Assembly: GCF_030811455.1 (NCBI RefSeq)
Contig: NZ_JAUSQU010000001.1
Coordinates: 1,054,001-1,118,000 of the forward strand
DNA length: 64,000 nucleotides
Direction of reading: 5' to 3'
Source: Streptosporangium lutulentum
GTDB taxonomy: Bacteria; Actinomycetota; Actinomycetes; Streptosporangiales; Streptosporangiaceae
Shown here: in pieces, positions 57,201-64,000 of the stretch
Numbering within the stretch: position 1 is the stretch's first letter
Layout of the letters: each line of letters opens with the position of its first letter
Program-made: the position numbers and the translations under genes
The notes under the pieces: generated by a model
Databases searched by the model: none
Seen by the model: only the letters and a program-made list of their open reading frames with translations
What the model was told of the DNA's origin: nothing

Positions 57201-60200
57201 GTGTCGGCGCCGGTGGGGGATGCGCTGGGGTCGGTGACGGCTGTGCTGGGTCGGTTGCAGGGGTTGCTGGCCGATGAGCGGTTGTCGGGGTCGCGGTTGG
57301 TGGTGTTGACGCGGGGGGTGGTGGCGTCGGATCTGGCGGCGGCTGCGGTGTGGGGTCTGGTGCGGGCTGCGCAGGTGGAGCATCCGGGTCGGATCGTGCT
57401 GGTCGATTGGGACGGTGATCGGGCGGGGGTGGCGGCGGCGTTGGCTTCGGGTGAGGGTCAGGTCGCGGTGGTGGGCGGTGGGTTGCGGGTGCCGCGGTTG
57501 GGGCAGGTGGCCGCGGGTGGTGAGGCGCCGGTGTTCGATCCGGCGGGCACGGTTTTGGTCACGGGGGCCACGGGTGGTTTGGGTGGGGTGGTGGCCGCTC
57601 ATTTGGTGGCGTCGTACGGGGTGGGCCGGTTGGTGCTGGTCAGCCGTCGTGGTGAGGAGGCACCGGGGGCGGTGGCGTTGCGGGAGCGGTTGGAGGCGGC
57701 GGGCGCTTATGTGGAGTTCGCCGCGTGTGATGTGGCGGACCGGGCTGCGCTGGCCGCGCTGATCGCGGCTGTTCCCGCCGAGCACCCGTTGACGGCGGTG
57801 GTGCACGCCGCGGGTGTGCTGGACGACGGGGTCGTCTCCTCTCTGACTCCTGAGCGGCTTGAGAGGGTGTGGCGGGTCAAGGCCGAGGCGGCTTGGCATC
57901 TGCACGAGCTCACCGCCGATTTGGATCTGTCGGCGTTCGTTCTCTTCTCCTCGATAGCCGGGACCGTAGGAAGCGCCGGTCAGGCCAACTACGCCGCGGC
58001 GAACGCGTTCCTGGACGCCCTGGCCGTACATCGGGGGGGTTCGGCGACTTCGCTGGCCTGGGGGTTGTGGGAGCAGACCGGCGGCATGGCCGCGACGCTG
58101 GACGACGCCGACCGCACCAGGCTGGCCCGTGCGGGCATCGTGCCCCTGTCCAACGCCGAGGGCCTCGCCATGTTCGACGCCGCGCTGGCCACCGGGCGGG
58201 CGACGCTCGTCCCGGCCCTGCTGGACGCGGCGGCGTTGCGGGCCGCTGGAGAGGTACCGGAGGTGTTCCGGCGGCTGGTGCGCCCACCGGCGCGGCCGAC
58301 CCGCGTGGACGCCTCGGCGCCGCTCGGACGGCGACTCGCGGCGCTCTCCCCGCAGGAGCGGGAGCGGGTGCTGCTCGACCTGGTCCGCGAGCAGGCGGCG
58401 CTGGTCCTCGGGCACACGGGAGCGGAGGCGGTCGACGGGGACAGGGCGTTCAAGGACCTCGGGTTCGACTCGCTCACGGCGGTCGAGCTGCGCAACCGCC
58501 TCAACACCGTGACGGGGACGCGCCTGCCCGCGACGCTGGTGTTCGACTTCCCGAACCCCGCGGCGGTCGCACGGCACATCCAGCACGAGCTGCTGGGGAC
58601 GGCCGATATGGCCGAGACCCAGATGTCCGTCGCCACGGACGAGCCCATCGCGATCGTCGGCATCGGCTGCCGGTTCCCCGGCGGTGTCTCCTCGCCCGAG
58701 GACCTGTGGCGGCTCGTCGCGGACGCCACGGACGCGATCGGCGCCATGCCGGCCGACCGGGGCTGGGACGTCGACGGCCTGTACGACCCCGACCCGGACA
58801 GGCCCGGCACCTCGTACGTGCGGGAGGGCGGGTTCCTGTACGACGCGGCCCGCTTCGACGCGGAGTTCTTCGGGATGAGCCCCCGTGAGGCGCTCGCGAC
58901 GGATCCGCAGCAGCGGTTGTTGCTGGAGACGGCGTGGGAGACCTTCGAGCAGGCGGGCATCGACCCCGAATCGCTGCGCGGCAGCCGTACCGGCGTCTTC
59001 GCCGGGGTCATGTACCACGACTACGGCGCGCAGCCGCAGGAAGGACTGGAAGGCCACCTGCTCACCGGCACCACGGGCAGCGTCGCGTCGGGCCGGATCT
59101 CCTACGTGTACGGCCTCGAAGGCCCGGCGATGACGGTGGACACCGCGTGTTCGTCGTCGCTGGTGGCGCTGCATCTGGCCGTCCAGGCGCTGCGGAACGG
59201 CGAGTGCTCCCTCGCGCTGGCCGGCGGCGTCACCGTGATGGCCAGCCCCAACACGTTCGTCGGCTTCAGCCGCCAGCGCGGCCTGGCCCCCGACGGCCGT
59301 TCCAAGCCGTTCGCCGCCCAGGCCGACGGGGTGGCCTGGGGTGAAGGTGTGGGTCTGCTGCTGGTGGAGCGACTGTCGGACGCGGTGGCCAACGGTCACC
59401 AGGTTCTCGCAGTGGTGCGGGGCTCGGCGGTGAACCAGGACGGCGCCTCCAACGGGTTGACCGCGCCGAACGGTCCCTCCCAGCAACGGGTCATCCGGCA
59501 GGCGCTCGCCGGCGCCGGACTCACCACCGCCGACGTCGACGCCGTCGAGGCCCACGGCACCGGAACCGCCCTCGGCGACCCGATCGAGGCACAGGCACTC
59601 CTGGCCACCTACGGACAGGAACGCCAGGAGCCGCTCTGGCTCGGCTCGGTCAAGTCGAACATCGGCCACACCCAGGCCGCCGCCGGCGTCGCCGGCATCA
59701 TCAAGATGGTCATGGCCATGCGCCACGGCGTCCTGCCCAAGTCCCTCCACATCGACGCGCCCTCCCCGCACGTCGACTGGACGGCGGGCGCCGTCGAACT
59801 CCTCACCGAGGCCCGCGACTGGCCCGAGACCGGCCGCCCCCGCCGTTCGGCGGTGTCCTCCTTCGGGATCGGCGGCACGAACGCGCACGTGATCCTGGAG
59901 CAGGGCCCGTCGGTGGACGCGTCTGCGGCCGTGGAGCAGGGGCCGGCTCCGGTGGAGCGCCCGGCCGGTTCGGACGGTGTGGTGCCGTGGGTGATCACGG
60001 CCAAGTCCGAGGCCGCGCTGCGGGCGCAGGCGGAGCGGCTGACCGCCATGGTCGACGGCGACCTGACGGCGGTCGCGTCCTCACTCGCCGCCGGGCGCGC
60101 GCGCTTCGACCACCGGGCCGTCGTGATCGGTTCCCGGCCGGACGAGCTGCTGGCCGGGCTCAACGCCCTGGCCGCCGAGGAGTCCGTACCCGGCCTCATC

Positions 60201-63200
60201 CGCGGCACCGCCGGAGTCACCGGCAAGCGGGTGTTTGTTTTTCCTGGTCAGGGGTCGCAGTGGGTGGGGATGGCGGGGGAGTTGTGGGAGTCGTGTGCGG
60301 TGTTCGCGGAGCAGATGGAGGCGTGTGAGGTGGCGTTGGCTCCGTATACGGGGTGGTCGTTGCGTGAGGTGGTGGGGGATCGGGAGGCGTTGGAGCGGGT
60401 GGAGGTGGTGCAGCCGGTGTTGTTCGCGGTGATGGTGTCGCTGGCGCGGGTGTGGCAGTGGCTGGGGGTGGAGCCGGATGCGGTGGTGGGGCATTCGCAG
60501 GGGGAGATCGCGGCGGCGTATGTGGCGGGGGCGTTGTCGTTGGAGGATGCGGCGCGGGTGGTGGCGGTGCGGAGTCGGGTGTTGCGGGCGGTGGCGGGTC
60601 GGGGGGCGATGGCGTCGGTGTCGTTGCCGGCGGAGGAGGTGCGGGCTCGGTGGGGGGGCCGGGTGAGTGTGGCGGTGGTCAATGGTCCGGTGGCCACGGT
60701 GGTGGCCGGTGAGGTGGGTGCGGTTGTGGGGGTGGTGTCGGAGTGTGAGGTGTTGGGGGTGCGGGCGCGGCGGATCGAGGTGGATTACGCGTCGCATTCG
60801 GTGCATGTGGAGGCGGTGGAGGAGGAGTTGGGGGCGTTGCTGGGGGAGGTGGTGGCGGTGTCGGGTCGGGTGCCGTTTTATTCGACGGTGACGGGGTCGG
60901 TGCTGGATACGGCGGGGTTGGACGGGGGGTATTGGTATCGGAATCTGCGGCGGCCGGTGGAGTTCGAGCGGGCGGTTCGGGGGTTGGTGGCTGATGGTCA
61001 TCGGGTGTTTGTGGAGGTGAGTCCGCATCCGGTGTTGACGGTGGGGGTGCAGCAGATTTTGGAGGCGGTGGAGGTCGAGGGGGTGGTCTCGGGGACGTTG
61101 CGTCGGGGTGAGGGTGGTTTGCGGCGGGTGGTGGGTTCGGTGGCGGGTGTGTATTCGCAGGGGGTGGGGGTGGATTGGGGTCCGTTGGTCGGGGGGGCGG
61201 GCCGGGTGGATCTGCCGACGTATGCCTTCCAGCGGGAGCGGTATTGGCTGGAGCCGGCCGCGGGGGGCGGGGACGCGGCGGGGTTGGGGTTGCAGGTGGC
61301 CGAACACCCCCTCCTCGGCGCCGCGGTGTCGCTGGCCGACGGGCAGGGCCTCGTGTTCACCGGCCGCCTCTCCACCCGTACCCACCCCTGGCTGGCCGAT
61401 CACGCGGTCGCGGGGACGGTGCTGCTGCCGGGGACGGCCTTCGTCGACCTGGCGATCCACGCCGGTGATCACGTGGGGTGCGGCAGGATCGAGGAGCTCA
61501 CGTTGCAGGCGCCCCTGGTGCTGCCCGGCAACGCGGCCGTCCAGCTCCAGGTCACCCTCGCCGCCGAGGACGAGACGGGCCATCGCGAGCTGGCGGTCTA
61601 CTCCCGCCCCGTGAGCGACGCCTCGACCGGCGTCGAGCAGCCCTGGACCTGCCACGCCAAGGGCGTCATGGCCGCCACCGACCAGGCCGAACCCGAGCAC
61701 GTACGGGCCTGGCCGCCGGAGCGGGCGGTTCCCGTCCCCGTCGAGGACGCCTACGACCGGCTCGCCGGCGACGGCCTCGACTACGGCCCCGAGTTCCAGG
61801 GGCTGCGGTCCGCCTGGCGGCGCGACGGCGAGCTCTTCGCGGAGGTCGCGCTGACCGGGGACCCCGCCGGGTTCGGCATCCACCCGGCCCTGCTCGACGC
61901 CGTACTGCACCTGCTCGCCCTGAGCGGCGACGGCGACGGCGCCGAGGTCCGGCTCCCGTTCGCCTGGTCCGGAGTGTCCCTGCACGCCACCGGCGCCACC
62001 GCGGCCCGCGCCCGGATCACCGTCACCGGACCCGGTGAGGTGTCGCTGACCCTCGCCGACCAGACCGGCGCGCCCGTCGTCACGGTCGACTCGCTCGTCG
62101 TCCGCCCCGTCGACACGGCCGGTCTCGCCGCGTCCACCACCACCGACGACCTGTTCCACATCGACTGGGCCGCGCTGCCCGTACCGGCCGGACCGGTCGC
62201 GTCCACCCCCGACTGGGCCCTGGTCGGCGCCGACCCCCTCGGCTTCGCCGACCTGCTGCGGATCGACGTGCACGCCGACCTCGCCGCGCTCAAGGCGACC
62301 GGGGCGCCCGTCCCCGCCGTCGTGTTCGCCGGGATCCCCGTCACCGGGCCGGACACCCCGTCCGCCGCGCACGCCCTCACCGGGCGGGCACTCGGCCTCC
62401 TCCAGGATTGGCTGGCCGACGACGACTTCGCCGGGTCCCGGCTGGTCGTCCTCACCCAGAACGCCGTCACCGCCCGGGCCGGAGAACCCGGGGCGGGCCT
62501 CGCCCAGGCCGTTCTGTGGGGACTGCTCCGGTCGGCGCAGACCGAGAACCCCGACCGGTTCGTCCTGCTCGACCTGGACCGCCAGGACGTCTCCCTCGGC
62601 GCGGTCGAAGCCGCCCTGGCCACCGGCGAACCGCAGCTCGCCGTACGCGAAGGCGACCTGTACGCGCCCCGGCTGGCCAGGCTGTCGGCGGGCGCGGCCC
62701 TGGCCGAACCGCCCGGTGTGGGGAACGCCTGGCAGCTCGACGTCACCGCGAAGGGCAGCCTGGAGAACCTCGCCCTGGTCCCCTCCCCGGAGGCCGCCGA
62801 ACCCCTCGCGCCCGGGCAGGTACGGCTCGCCGTACGGGCCGCCGGGCTCAACTTCCGCGACATCCTCATCACCCTCGGCATGGTGCGCGACGACGGCCGT
62901 CCCGCGGCGTCCGAAGGCGCGGGCGTCGTCCTCGAGGTCGGCGACGGCGTGACCGGCATGGCTCCGGGAGACCGGGTCATGGGCCTGATCGGGAAGATCG
63001 GCCCGGTGTCGGTCGCCGACCACCGCCTGCTCACCCGGATGCCCACCGGGTGGAGCTTCGCCGAGGCCGCGGCGGCCCCGGTCGTGTACCTGACCGCCTA
63101 CTACGGGCTGCGCGACCTGGCCGGCGTCCGGCGCGGCGAATCGCTCCTCCTGCACGCCGCCGCCGGCGGCGTCGGCCTGGCCGCGCTGCAGCTCGCCCGC

Positions 63201-64000
63201 CACTGGGGCGTGGAGGTGTACGGCACCGCCAGCGCCGGCAAGTGGGACGCGCTGCGGACCGTCGGATACGCCGACGACCACATCGCGTCGTCGCGGTCGC
63301 TGGACTTCGAACGCCGCTTCCTGGAGGCCACCGAGGGCCGGGGGGTGGACGTGGTGCTGAACTCCCTCGCCGGGGAGTTCGTCGAGGCCTCCCTGCGGCT
63401 GCTGCCGGCCGGGGGCCGGTTCATCGAGATGGGCAAGACCGACATCCGCGACGCGGCCGAGATCGCCGCCCAGTGGCCGGGCGTCGCCTACCGGGCGTTC
63501 GACGTGATGGATCCCGGTCCGGAGCACGTCCAGCGGATGCTGGCCGAGCTGGGTGAGTTGTTCGAGGCGGGGGTGCTGAAGCCTCTGCCGGTCACGGCGT
63601 GGGACATCCGTCGGGCGCCGGAGGCGTTCCGGTTCCTCAGTCAGGCCCGCAATGTGGGCAAGGTCGTGCTGACCGTGCCGGCGGCTCTGGATCCCGAGGG
63701 CACGGTGCTGATCACCGGCGGTACGGGTGTGCTCGGCGCCGTGGTGGCCCGGCACCTGGTGACCGAGCACGGCGTACGCCACCTGGTGCTCACCAGCCGC
63801 ACCGGCGGCGCGACGGCGGGTGCCGCCGCGCTCGCCGCCGAACTGACCGGCCTCGGCGCGCGGGTCCGGATCGAAGCCTGCGACGCCGCCGACCAGGCCG
63901 GACTCCGGCCGCTCCTGGACGGGATCCGGGCCGAGCGGCCCCTCACCGGGGTCGTCCACGCCGCCGGGCTCCTCGACGACGCCACCATCGAGAACCTCAC
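48252..64000 (+). CDS. Type I modular polyketide synthase B: modules 4-6, 3' end outside window
   Basis: The frame opened by ATG 48252 (GGAG six bases upstream) stays open to the window edge, 5249 codons. Residues 1-33 form a charged coiled-coil N-terminal docking helix ([20 protein letters not shown]) matching the C-terminal docking region of PKS-A. Modules 4 (34-1740) and 5 (1756-3450) are KS-AT-DH-KR-ACP with malonyl-type ATs (HAFHS). Module 6 (from 3463) is KS-AT-DH-ER-KR and is cut within the KR near GLLDD. AT6 (3994-4332) has GHSQGE and VDYASH, the methylmalonyl type. ER6 (4823-5140) has [17 protein letters not shown], the NADPH-binding motif. It continues chain extension; further modules or genes must follow. 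Confidence 0.94.
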   Translation, partial: MTSNEKIVQALRTSLKETERLRQENEALIEKSRDPIAIVGIGCRFPGGVSSPEELWRLVAGEVDAIGDFPSGRGWDVESLFDPDPDHAGTSYVRHGGFLYDADRFDAEFFGMSPREALATDPQQRLLLETAWEAIERAGIDPASLRGSRTGVFAGVMYQDYAGRVAEAPEELEGYLRTGSTGSVASGRVAYTLGLEGPAVTVDTACSSSLVALHLAVQALRNGECSLALAGGATVMSSPNTFIEFSRQRGLAADGRSKAFSDQADGVAWGEGVGLLLVERLSDAVANGHQVLAVVRGSAVNQDGASNGLTAPNGPSQQRVIRQALAGAGLSVQDVDVVEGHGTGTALGDPIEAQALLATYGQGRETPLWLGSLKSNIGHTQAAAGVGGIIKMVMAMRHGVLPRTLHVDAPSRHVDWSAGAVELLTEARDWPETDRPRRAAVSSFGISGTNAHVILEQGPAVGASVVVEQGPAVPVEGDAANASVVVERSAGSVGVVPWVVSAKSEAGLRAQAGRLASVEQDPAAIGLSLVATRSSFEHRAVAVGADLAELRRGLAGIEPGAVSSVGSVGVLFSGQGSQRVGMGRELAGRFPVFAAVLEEVCAIAGEPLRAVMFGEDLSVDLNDTRWAQPALFAFEVALYRLLESVGVRPRVLIGHSIGEIAAAHVAGVLSLRDAVALVGARGRLMQELPAGGAMVAIAAPEAEVLPVLAGLEDRVGVAAVNGPAAVVVSGEQQAVERVAAHFAALGYRTRRLRVSHAFHSPLMEPMLERFAQVVEGLSFQIPADGGPVVVSTVTGQPISVEDWAQPQYWVEHVRRPVRFADALGAARADAWVEVGPDAVLTALADACLTEPATLVALSRKDHDEVAALATGLGRLYVAGADVNWRPFFPATTAVVDLPTYAFQHQRYWLDAPAGRRDLVAAGLSVTDHPLLGALVTRPEEGGLLFTGRLSLRTHPWLADHTIMGTVLLPGTAFVELALHAGLHSGAARLDEFTLRSPLAFTADAAARLQIWVGGADPSGRRPVAIYSCPDGSDTWTCNATGALTADETVAGGLPGEWPPPGATSLPVNDLYAGLAERGYQYGPLFQGLGAAWRLGDDLYAEITIPPGTDTDSYGVHPALLDAALHCLAFDTGSDAVRLPFAWSGVSLHATGASAIRVRLSPLGPDEVSLTAADPSGEPLITVDSLVLRQVSADQLAPAGTADEALFRVEWTAVPTPAALTTDAWAVLGSDRLPGVTAYPGVAAVAEAAPDTVFLPCFPEQESADLPGQVHDSARRLLQVIQEWLAEERLADTRLVVLTRNAAGPGADVDLADAAAWGLVRAARAEHPGRFTLLDLDDDQVSVQALPVALATGEPELAIRAGVIHAPRLVRVAPAENDARVSLDPQGTVLITGAGGSLGILVARHLATEYGVRRLVLISRRGRHAPGIAQLKAELHLMNVQVKVVACDVADRDAIAAAITAVPAEHPLTAVVHAAGVLDDGVISSMTGERLDAVLRPKVDAAWHLHELTAGLDLSAFVLFSSMAGTVGGAGQANYAAANAFLDALAVHRHALGLPATSLAWGLWEQADGMGSTLKEADRVRLARSGVTAMTAAEGIALFDQALGRPEPALVPARLNLSALHGRTDVPALYRRLVRTPMRRAADVSVAEGSLGRRLAGMTPQERERTLLDIVCGQVAQVLGYSGTETVESVRAFKELGFDSLTAVDLRNRLTAVTGLRLPTTVVFDYPSPAAVAAYLVRELLGTSAVSTAAPSTVSADDPIAIVGIGCRFPGGVSSPEELWRLVAGEVDAIGDFPSGRGWDVESLFDPDPDHAGTSYVRHGGFLYDADRFDAEFFGMSPREALATDPQQRLLLETAWEAIERAGIDPASLRGTATGVFVGAMTLDYGPRLHEGHGNDEGYLLTGTSASVASGRVSYVYGLEGPAMTVDTACSSSLVALHLAVQALRNGECSLALAGGVTVMSSPSTFVGFSRQRGLAPDGRSKPFAAQADGVAWGEGVGLLLVERLSDAMANGHQVLAVVRGSAVNQDGASNGLTAPNGPSQQRVIRQALAGAGLTTADVDAVEAHGTGTALGDPIEAQALLATYGQERQEPLWLGSLKSNIGHAQAAAGVGGIIKMVMAMRHGVLPKSLHIDAPSPHVDWSAGAVELLTEARDWPESGRPRRAAVSSFGISGTNAHVILEQGSAVGASVAVEQGPAVGASVAVEQGPAVPVEGDAANASVVVERSAGSGGVVPWVVSAKSEAGLRAQAGRLASVEEDPAAVGLSLVATRSSFEHRAVAVGSDLAELRRGLAGIEPGAVSSVGSVGVLFSGQGSQRVGMGRELAARFPVFAAVLEEVCAIAGEPLRAVMFGEDLSVDLNDTGWAQPALFAFEVALYRLLESLGVRPRVLIGHSIGEIAAAHVAGVLSLPDAITLVLARGRLMQELPAGGAMVAIAAPEAEVLPALAGLEDRVGLAAINSPAAVVVSGEQQAAERVAAHFAALGYRTRRLRVSHAFHSPLMEPMLERFAQVVEGLSFLTPADGGPVVVSTVTGQPISIEDWAQPQYWVEHVRRPVRFADALGAARADAWVEVGPDAVLTALADACLTEPATLVALSRKDHDEVAALATGLGRLYVAGAEVDWRSFFPAATAVVDLPTYAFQHQRYWLDTFTPRSGLTDLGHPFLTTATELAEGDTVVFSGRLSTHTHPWLTDHTVAGTILLPGTAILELVCQAGRRVGSGMIGELTLETPLVIPARGDLDLQLVIGEPGGSGARPVSLHSRPNEDAATHTWTRHAVGTLVAERPEPPQDLSVWPPVGAVRVDVGDLYDRLADRGFEYGDGFRTLTELWRGGDDIFAKVTLPEPASAGQAGFIVSPALLDGALHTLHADADTDVARLPFSWSGVSLHDTATQELRVRLTKTGDDEAALLVTDTAGNPVAEVDSLILRTADLSAAATNLLALDWVPVAVPEVVERGVWAVADDAVLAGSLAVGDLAGWPGVPVPDVVFVSAPVGDALGSVTAVLGRLQGLLADERLSGSRLVVLTRGVVASDLAAAAVWGLVRAAQVEHPGRIVLVDWDGDRAGVAAALASGEGQVAVVGGGLRVPRLGQVAAGGEAPVFDPAGTVLVTGATGGLGGVVAAHLVASYGVGRLVLVSRRGEEAPGAVALRERLEAAGAYVEFAACDVADRAALAALIAAVPAEHPLTAVVHAAGVLDDGVVSSLTPERLERVWRVKAEAAWHLHELTADLDLSAFVLFSSIAGTVGSAGQANYAAANAFLDALAVHRGGSATSLAWGLWEQTGGMAATLDDADRTRLARAGIVPLSNAEGLAMFDAALATGRATLVPALLDAAALRAAGEVPEVFRRLVRPPARPTRVDASAPLGRRLAALSPQERERVLLDLVREQAALVLGHTGAEAVDGDRAFKDLGFDSLTAVELRNRLNTVTGTRLPATLVFDFPNPAAVARHIQHELLGTADMAETQMSVATDEPIAIVGIGCRFPGGVSSPEDLWRLVADATDAIGAMPADRGWDVDGLYDPDPDRPGTSYVREGGFLYDAARFDAEFFGMSPREALATDPQQRLLLETAWETFEQAGIDPESLRGSRTGVFAGVMYHDYGAQPQEGLEGHLLTGTTGSVASGRISYVYGLEGPAMTVDTACSSSLVALHLAVQALRNGECSLALAGGVTVMASPNTFVGFSRQRGLAPDGRSKPFAAQADGVAWGEGVGLLLVERLSDAVANGHQVLAVVRGSAVNQDGASNGLTAPNGPSQQRVIRQALAGAGLTTADVDAVEAHGTGTALGDPIEAQALLATYGQERQEPLWLGSVKSNIGHTQAAAGVAGIIKMVMAMRHGVLPKSLHIDAPSPHVDWTAGAVELLTEARDWPETGRPRRSAVSSFGIGGTNAHVILEQGPSVDASAAVEQGPAPVERPAGSDGVVPWVITAKSEAALRAQAERLTAMVDGDLTAVASSLAAGRARFDHRAVVIGSRPDELLAGLNALAAEESVPGLIRGTAGVTGKRVFVFPGQGSQWVGMAGELWESCAVFAEQMEACEVALAPYTGWSLREVVGDREALERVEVVQPVLFAVMVSLARVWQWLGVEPDAVVGHSQGEIAAAYVAGALSLEDAARVVAVRSRVLRAVAGRGAMASVSLPAEEVRARWGGRVSVAVVNGPVATVVAGEVGAVVGVVSECEVLGVRARRIEVDYASHSVHVEAVEEELGALLGEVVAVSGRVPFYSTVTGSVLDTAGLDGGYWYRNLRRPVEFERAVRGLVADGHRVFVEVSPHPVLTVGVQQILEAVEVEGVVSGTLRRGEGGLRRVVGSVAGVYSQGVGVDWGPLVGGAGRVDLPTYAFQRERYWLEPAAGGGDAAGLGLQVAEHPLLGAAVSLADGQGLVFTGRLSTRTHPWLADHAVAGTVLLPGTAFVDLAIHAGDHVGCGRIEELTLQAPLVLPGNAAVQLQVTLAAEDETGHRELAVYSRPVSDASTGVEQPWTCHAKGVMAATDQAEPEHVRAWPPERAVPVPVEDAYDRLAGDGLDYGPEFQGLRSAWRRDGELFAEVALTGDPAGFGIHPALLDAVLHLLALSGDGDGAEVRLPFAWSGVSLHATGATAARARITVTGPGEVSLTLADQTGAPVVTVDSLVVRPVDTAGLAASTTTDDLFHIDWAALPVPAGPVASTPDWALVGADPLGFADLLRIDVHADLAALKATGAPVPAVVFAGIPVTGPDTPSAAHALTGRALGLLQDWLADDDFAGSRLVVLTQNAVTARAGEPGAGLAQAVLWGLLRSAQTENPDRFVLLDLDRQDVSLGAVEAALATGEPQLAVREGDLYAPRLARLSAGAALAEPPGVGNAWQLDVTAKGSLENLALVPSPEAAEPLAPGQVRLAVRAAGLNFRDILITLGMVRDDGRPAASEGAGVVLEVGDGVTGMAPGDRVMGLIGKIGPVSVADHRLLTRMPTGWSFAEAAAAPVVYLTAYYGLRDLAGVRRGESLLLHAAAGGVGLAALQLARHWGVEVYGTASAGKWDALRTVGYADDHIASSRSLDFERRFLEATEGRGVDVVLNSLAGEFVEASLRLLPAGGRFIEMGKTDIRDAAEIAAQWPGVAYRAFDVMDPGPEHVQRMLAELGELFEAGVLKPLPVTAWDIRRAPEAFRFLSQARNVGKVVLTVPAALDPEGTVLITGGTGVLGAVVARHLVTEHGVRHLVLTSRTGGATAGAAALAAELTGLGARVRIEACDAADQAGLRPLLDGIRAERPLTGVVHAAGLLDDATIENL
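48354..48693 (+). repeat. KS N-terminal tract of module 4, copy 1 of a 340-bp repeat
   Basis: Matches 53523-53862 at a constant offset of 5,169 bases with two visible differences, both C/T at third codon positions. Similarity drops sharply after the shared GGCA at the end. Confidence 0.9.
49719..50977 (+). repeat. AT tract of module 4, repeat copy 4
   Basis: Same 1,259-bp AT unit as in modules 1-3 and 5. It differs at scattered positions (for example SFQIPADGG where the others have SFLTPADGG). Confidence 0.85.
53523..53862 (+). repeat. KS N-terminal tract of module 5, copy 2 of the 340-bp repeat
   Basis: Near-identical to 48354-48693. Downstream the module 5 KS diverges at once ([16 protein letters not shown] against [16 protein letters not shown]), which marks the end of a recent exchange. 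Confidence 0.9.
54801..54872 (+). repeat. 36-bp tandem repeat in the KS-AT linker of module 5
   Basis: Two 36-base units with one difference encode [12 protein letters not shown] twice. Modules 1 and 4 have one related unit and module 3 almost none, so the linker length varies by whole units. Confidence 0.8.
54924..56182 (+). repeat. AT tract of module 5, repeat copy 5
   Basis: Same 1,259-bp AT unit. It has the most local substitutions of the five around 55470-55625, where the codons shift. Confidence 0.85.
57061..57918 (+). repeat. KR tract of module 5, copy 2 of the 858-bp repeat
   Basis: Near-identical to 36225-37082 at a constant offset of 20,836 bases. The flanking DH and ACP sequences are not similar at this level, so the borders look like recombination points. 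Confidence 0.85.
58638..64000 (+). other. PKS-B module 6: KS-AT-DH-ER-KR, truncated
   Basis: The KS is active-type. The AT has GHSQGE and YASH, methylmalonyl type, with codon use unlike the rest of the gene (60235-61245, dominated by GTG and GGG). The DH is canonical ([23 protein letters not shown]). The ER has [23 protein letters not shown] and the nucleotide-binding [10 protein letters not shown]. The KR has TGGTGVLG and LLDD at the window edge. It should give a fully reduced methyl-branched unit. The ACP is outside the window. Confidence 0.88.

Larger units (their letters stand above)
53517..58600 (+). other. PKS-B module 5: KS-AT-DH-KR-ACP
   Basis: The KS has DTACSSS. The AT is malonyl type with small local changes ([18 protein letters not shown]). 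The DH has [13 protein letters not shown] and [10 protein letters not shown], but EYGDGFR replaces the usual YGPxFQ. The KR ([13 protein letters not shown]) is a near-copy of the module 1 KR. The ACP has LGFDSL. Confidence 0.88.

Overview
The window is high-GC actinobacterial DNA (Actinomycetota; heavy AGG/CGC arginine use and the gene content suggest Streptosporangiales, but I cannot confirm the family). Most of it, from about 2.3 kb to the right edge, reads as one end of a large biosynthetic gene cluster for a type I polyketide joined to an N-methylated amino acid. The last gene is cut by the window end.

Layout. 1-2.0 kb: ordinary flanking genes (winged-helix regulator, STAS-domain protein, secreted beta-propeller-like protein). 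2.3-2.9 kb: a 4'-phosphopantetheinyl transferase that can activate the carrier proteins. 3.8-15.6 kb: two large paralogous SARP/NB-ARC/TPR regulators flank a five-gene oligopeptide ABC importer and a 56-residue secreted peptide gene. This resembles a peptide-pheromone circuit (secrete, re-import, sense with a TPR regulator) and is the most interesting part of the window. The importer's binding protein and the second regulator each carry a rare TTA codon at codon 15. 15.8-17.9 kb: a degenerate 5-hydroxyisourate-hydrolase homologue followed at once by a 2-isopropylmalate synthase. 18.1-20.9 kb: a LuxR-family (LAL) regulator. 20.9-21.9 kb, minus strand: methylenetetrahydrofolate reductase, a possible methyl source. 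22.2-23.9 kb: a two-gene ABC-2 exporter ending in a clear intrinsic terminator. 24.1-64 kb: the assembly line.

Assembly line. The first gene is a single-module NRPS, C-A(N-MT)-T-R, whose adenylation pocket reads as threonine and which ends in a reductive-release domain. It is translationally coupled to PKS-A: loading module KSQ-AT-ACP plus three KS-AT-DH-KR-ACP modules. PKS-B follows 25 bases later: two more KS-AT-DH-KR-ACP modules and a sixth KS-AT-DH-ER-KR module truncated by the window edge. The ATs of the loader and modules 1-5 look malonyl-specific; AT6 looks methylmalonyl-specific. The readable prediction is an acetate-primed, largely unsaturated chain with a methyl branch at module 6, extended by modules beyond the window, then amidated with N-methylthreonine and released as an aldehyde or alcohol.

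Regulation and evolution. Three 11-bp-phased direct repeats (NTARGGG-N4-NYNGGGG type) lie before the exporter and the NRPS-PKS genes, each 21-24 bp from a -10-like hexamer, as expected of SARP sites. The PKS genes carry long near-identical tracts: five AT units of exactly 1,259 bp, paired KR tracts and a 340-bp KS tract with two differences. This indicates recent duplication or gene conversion between modules.
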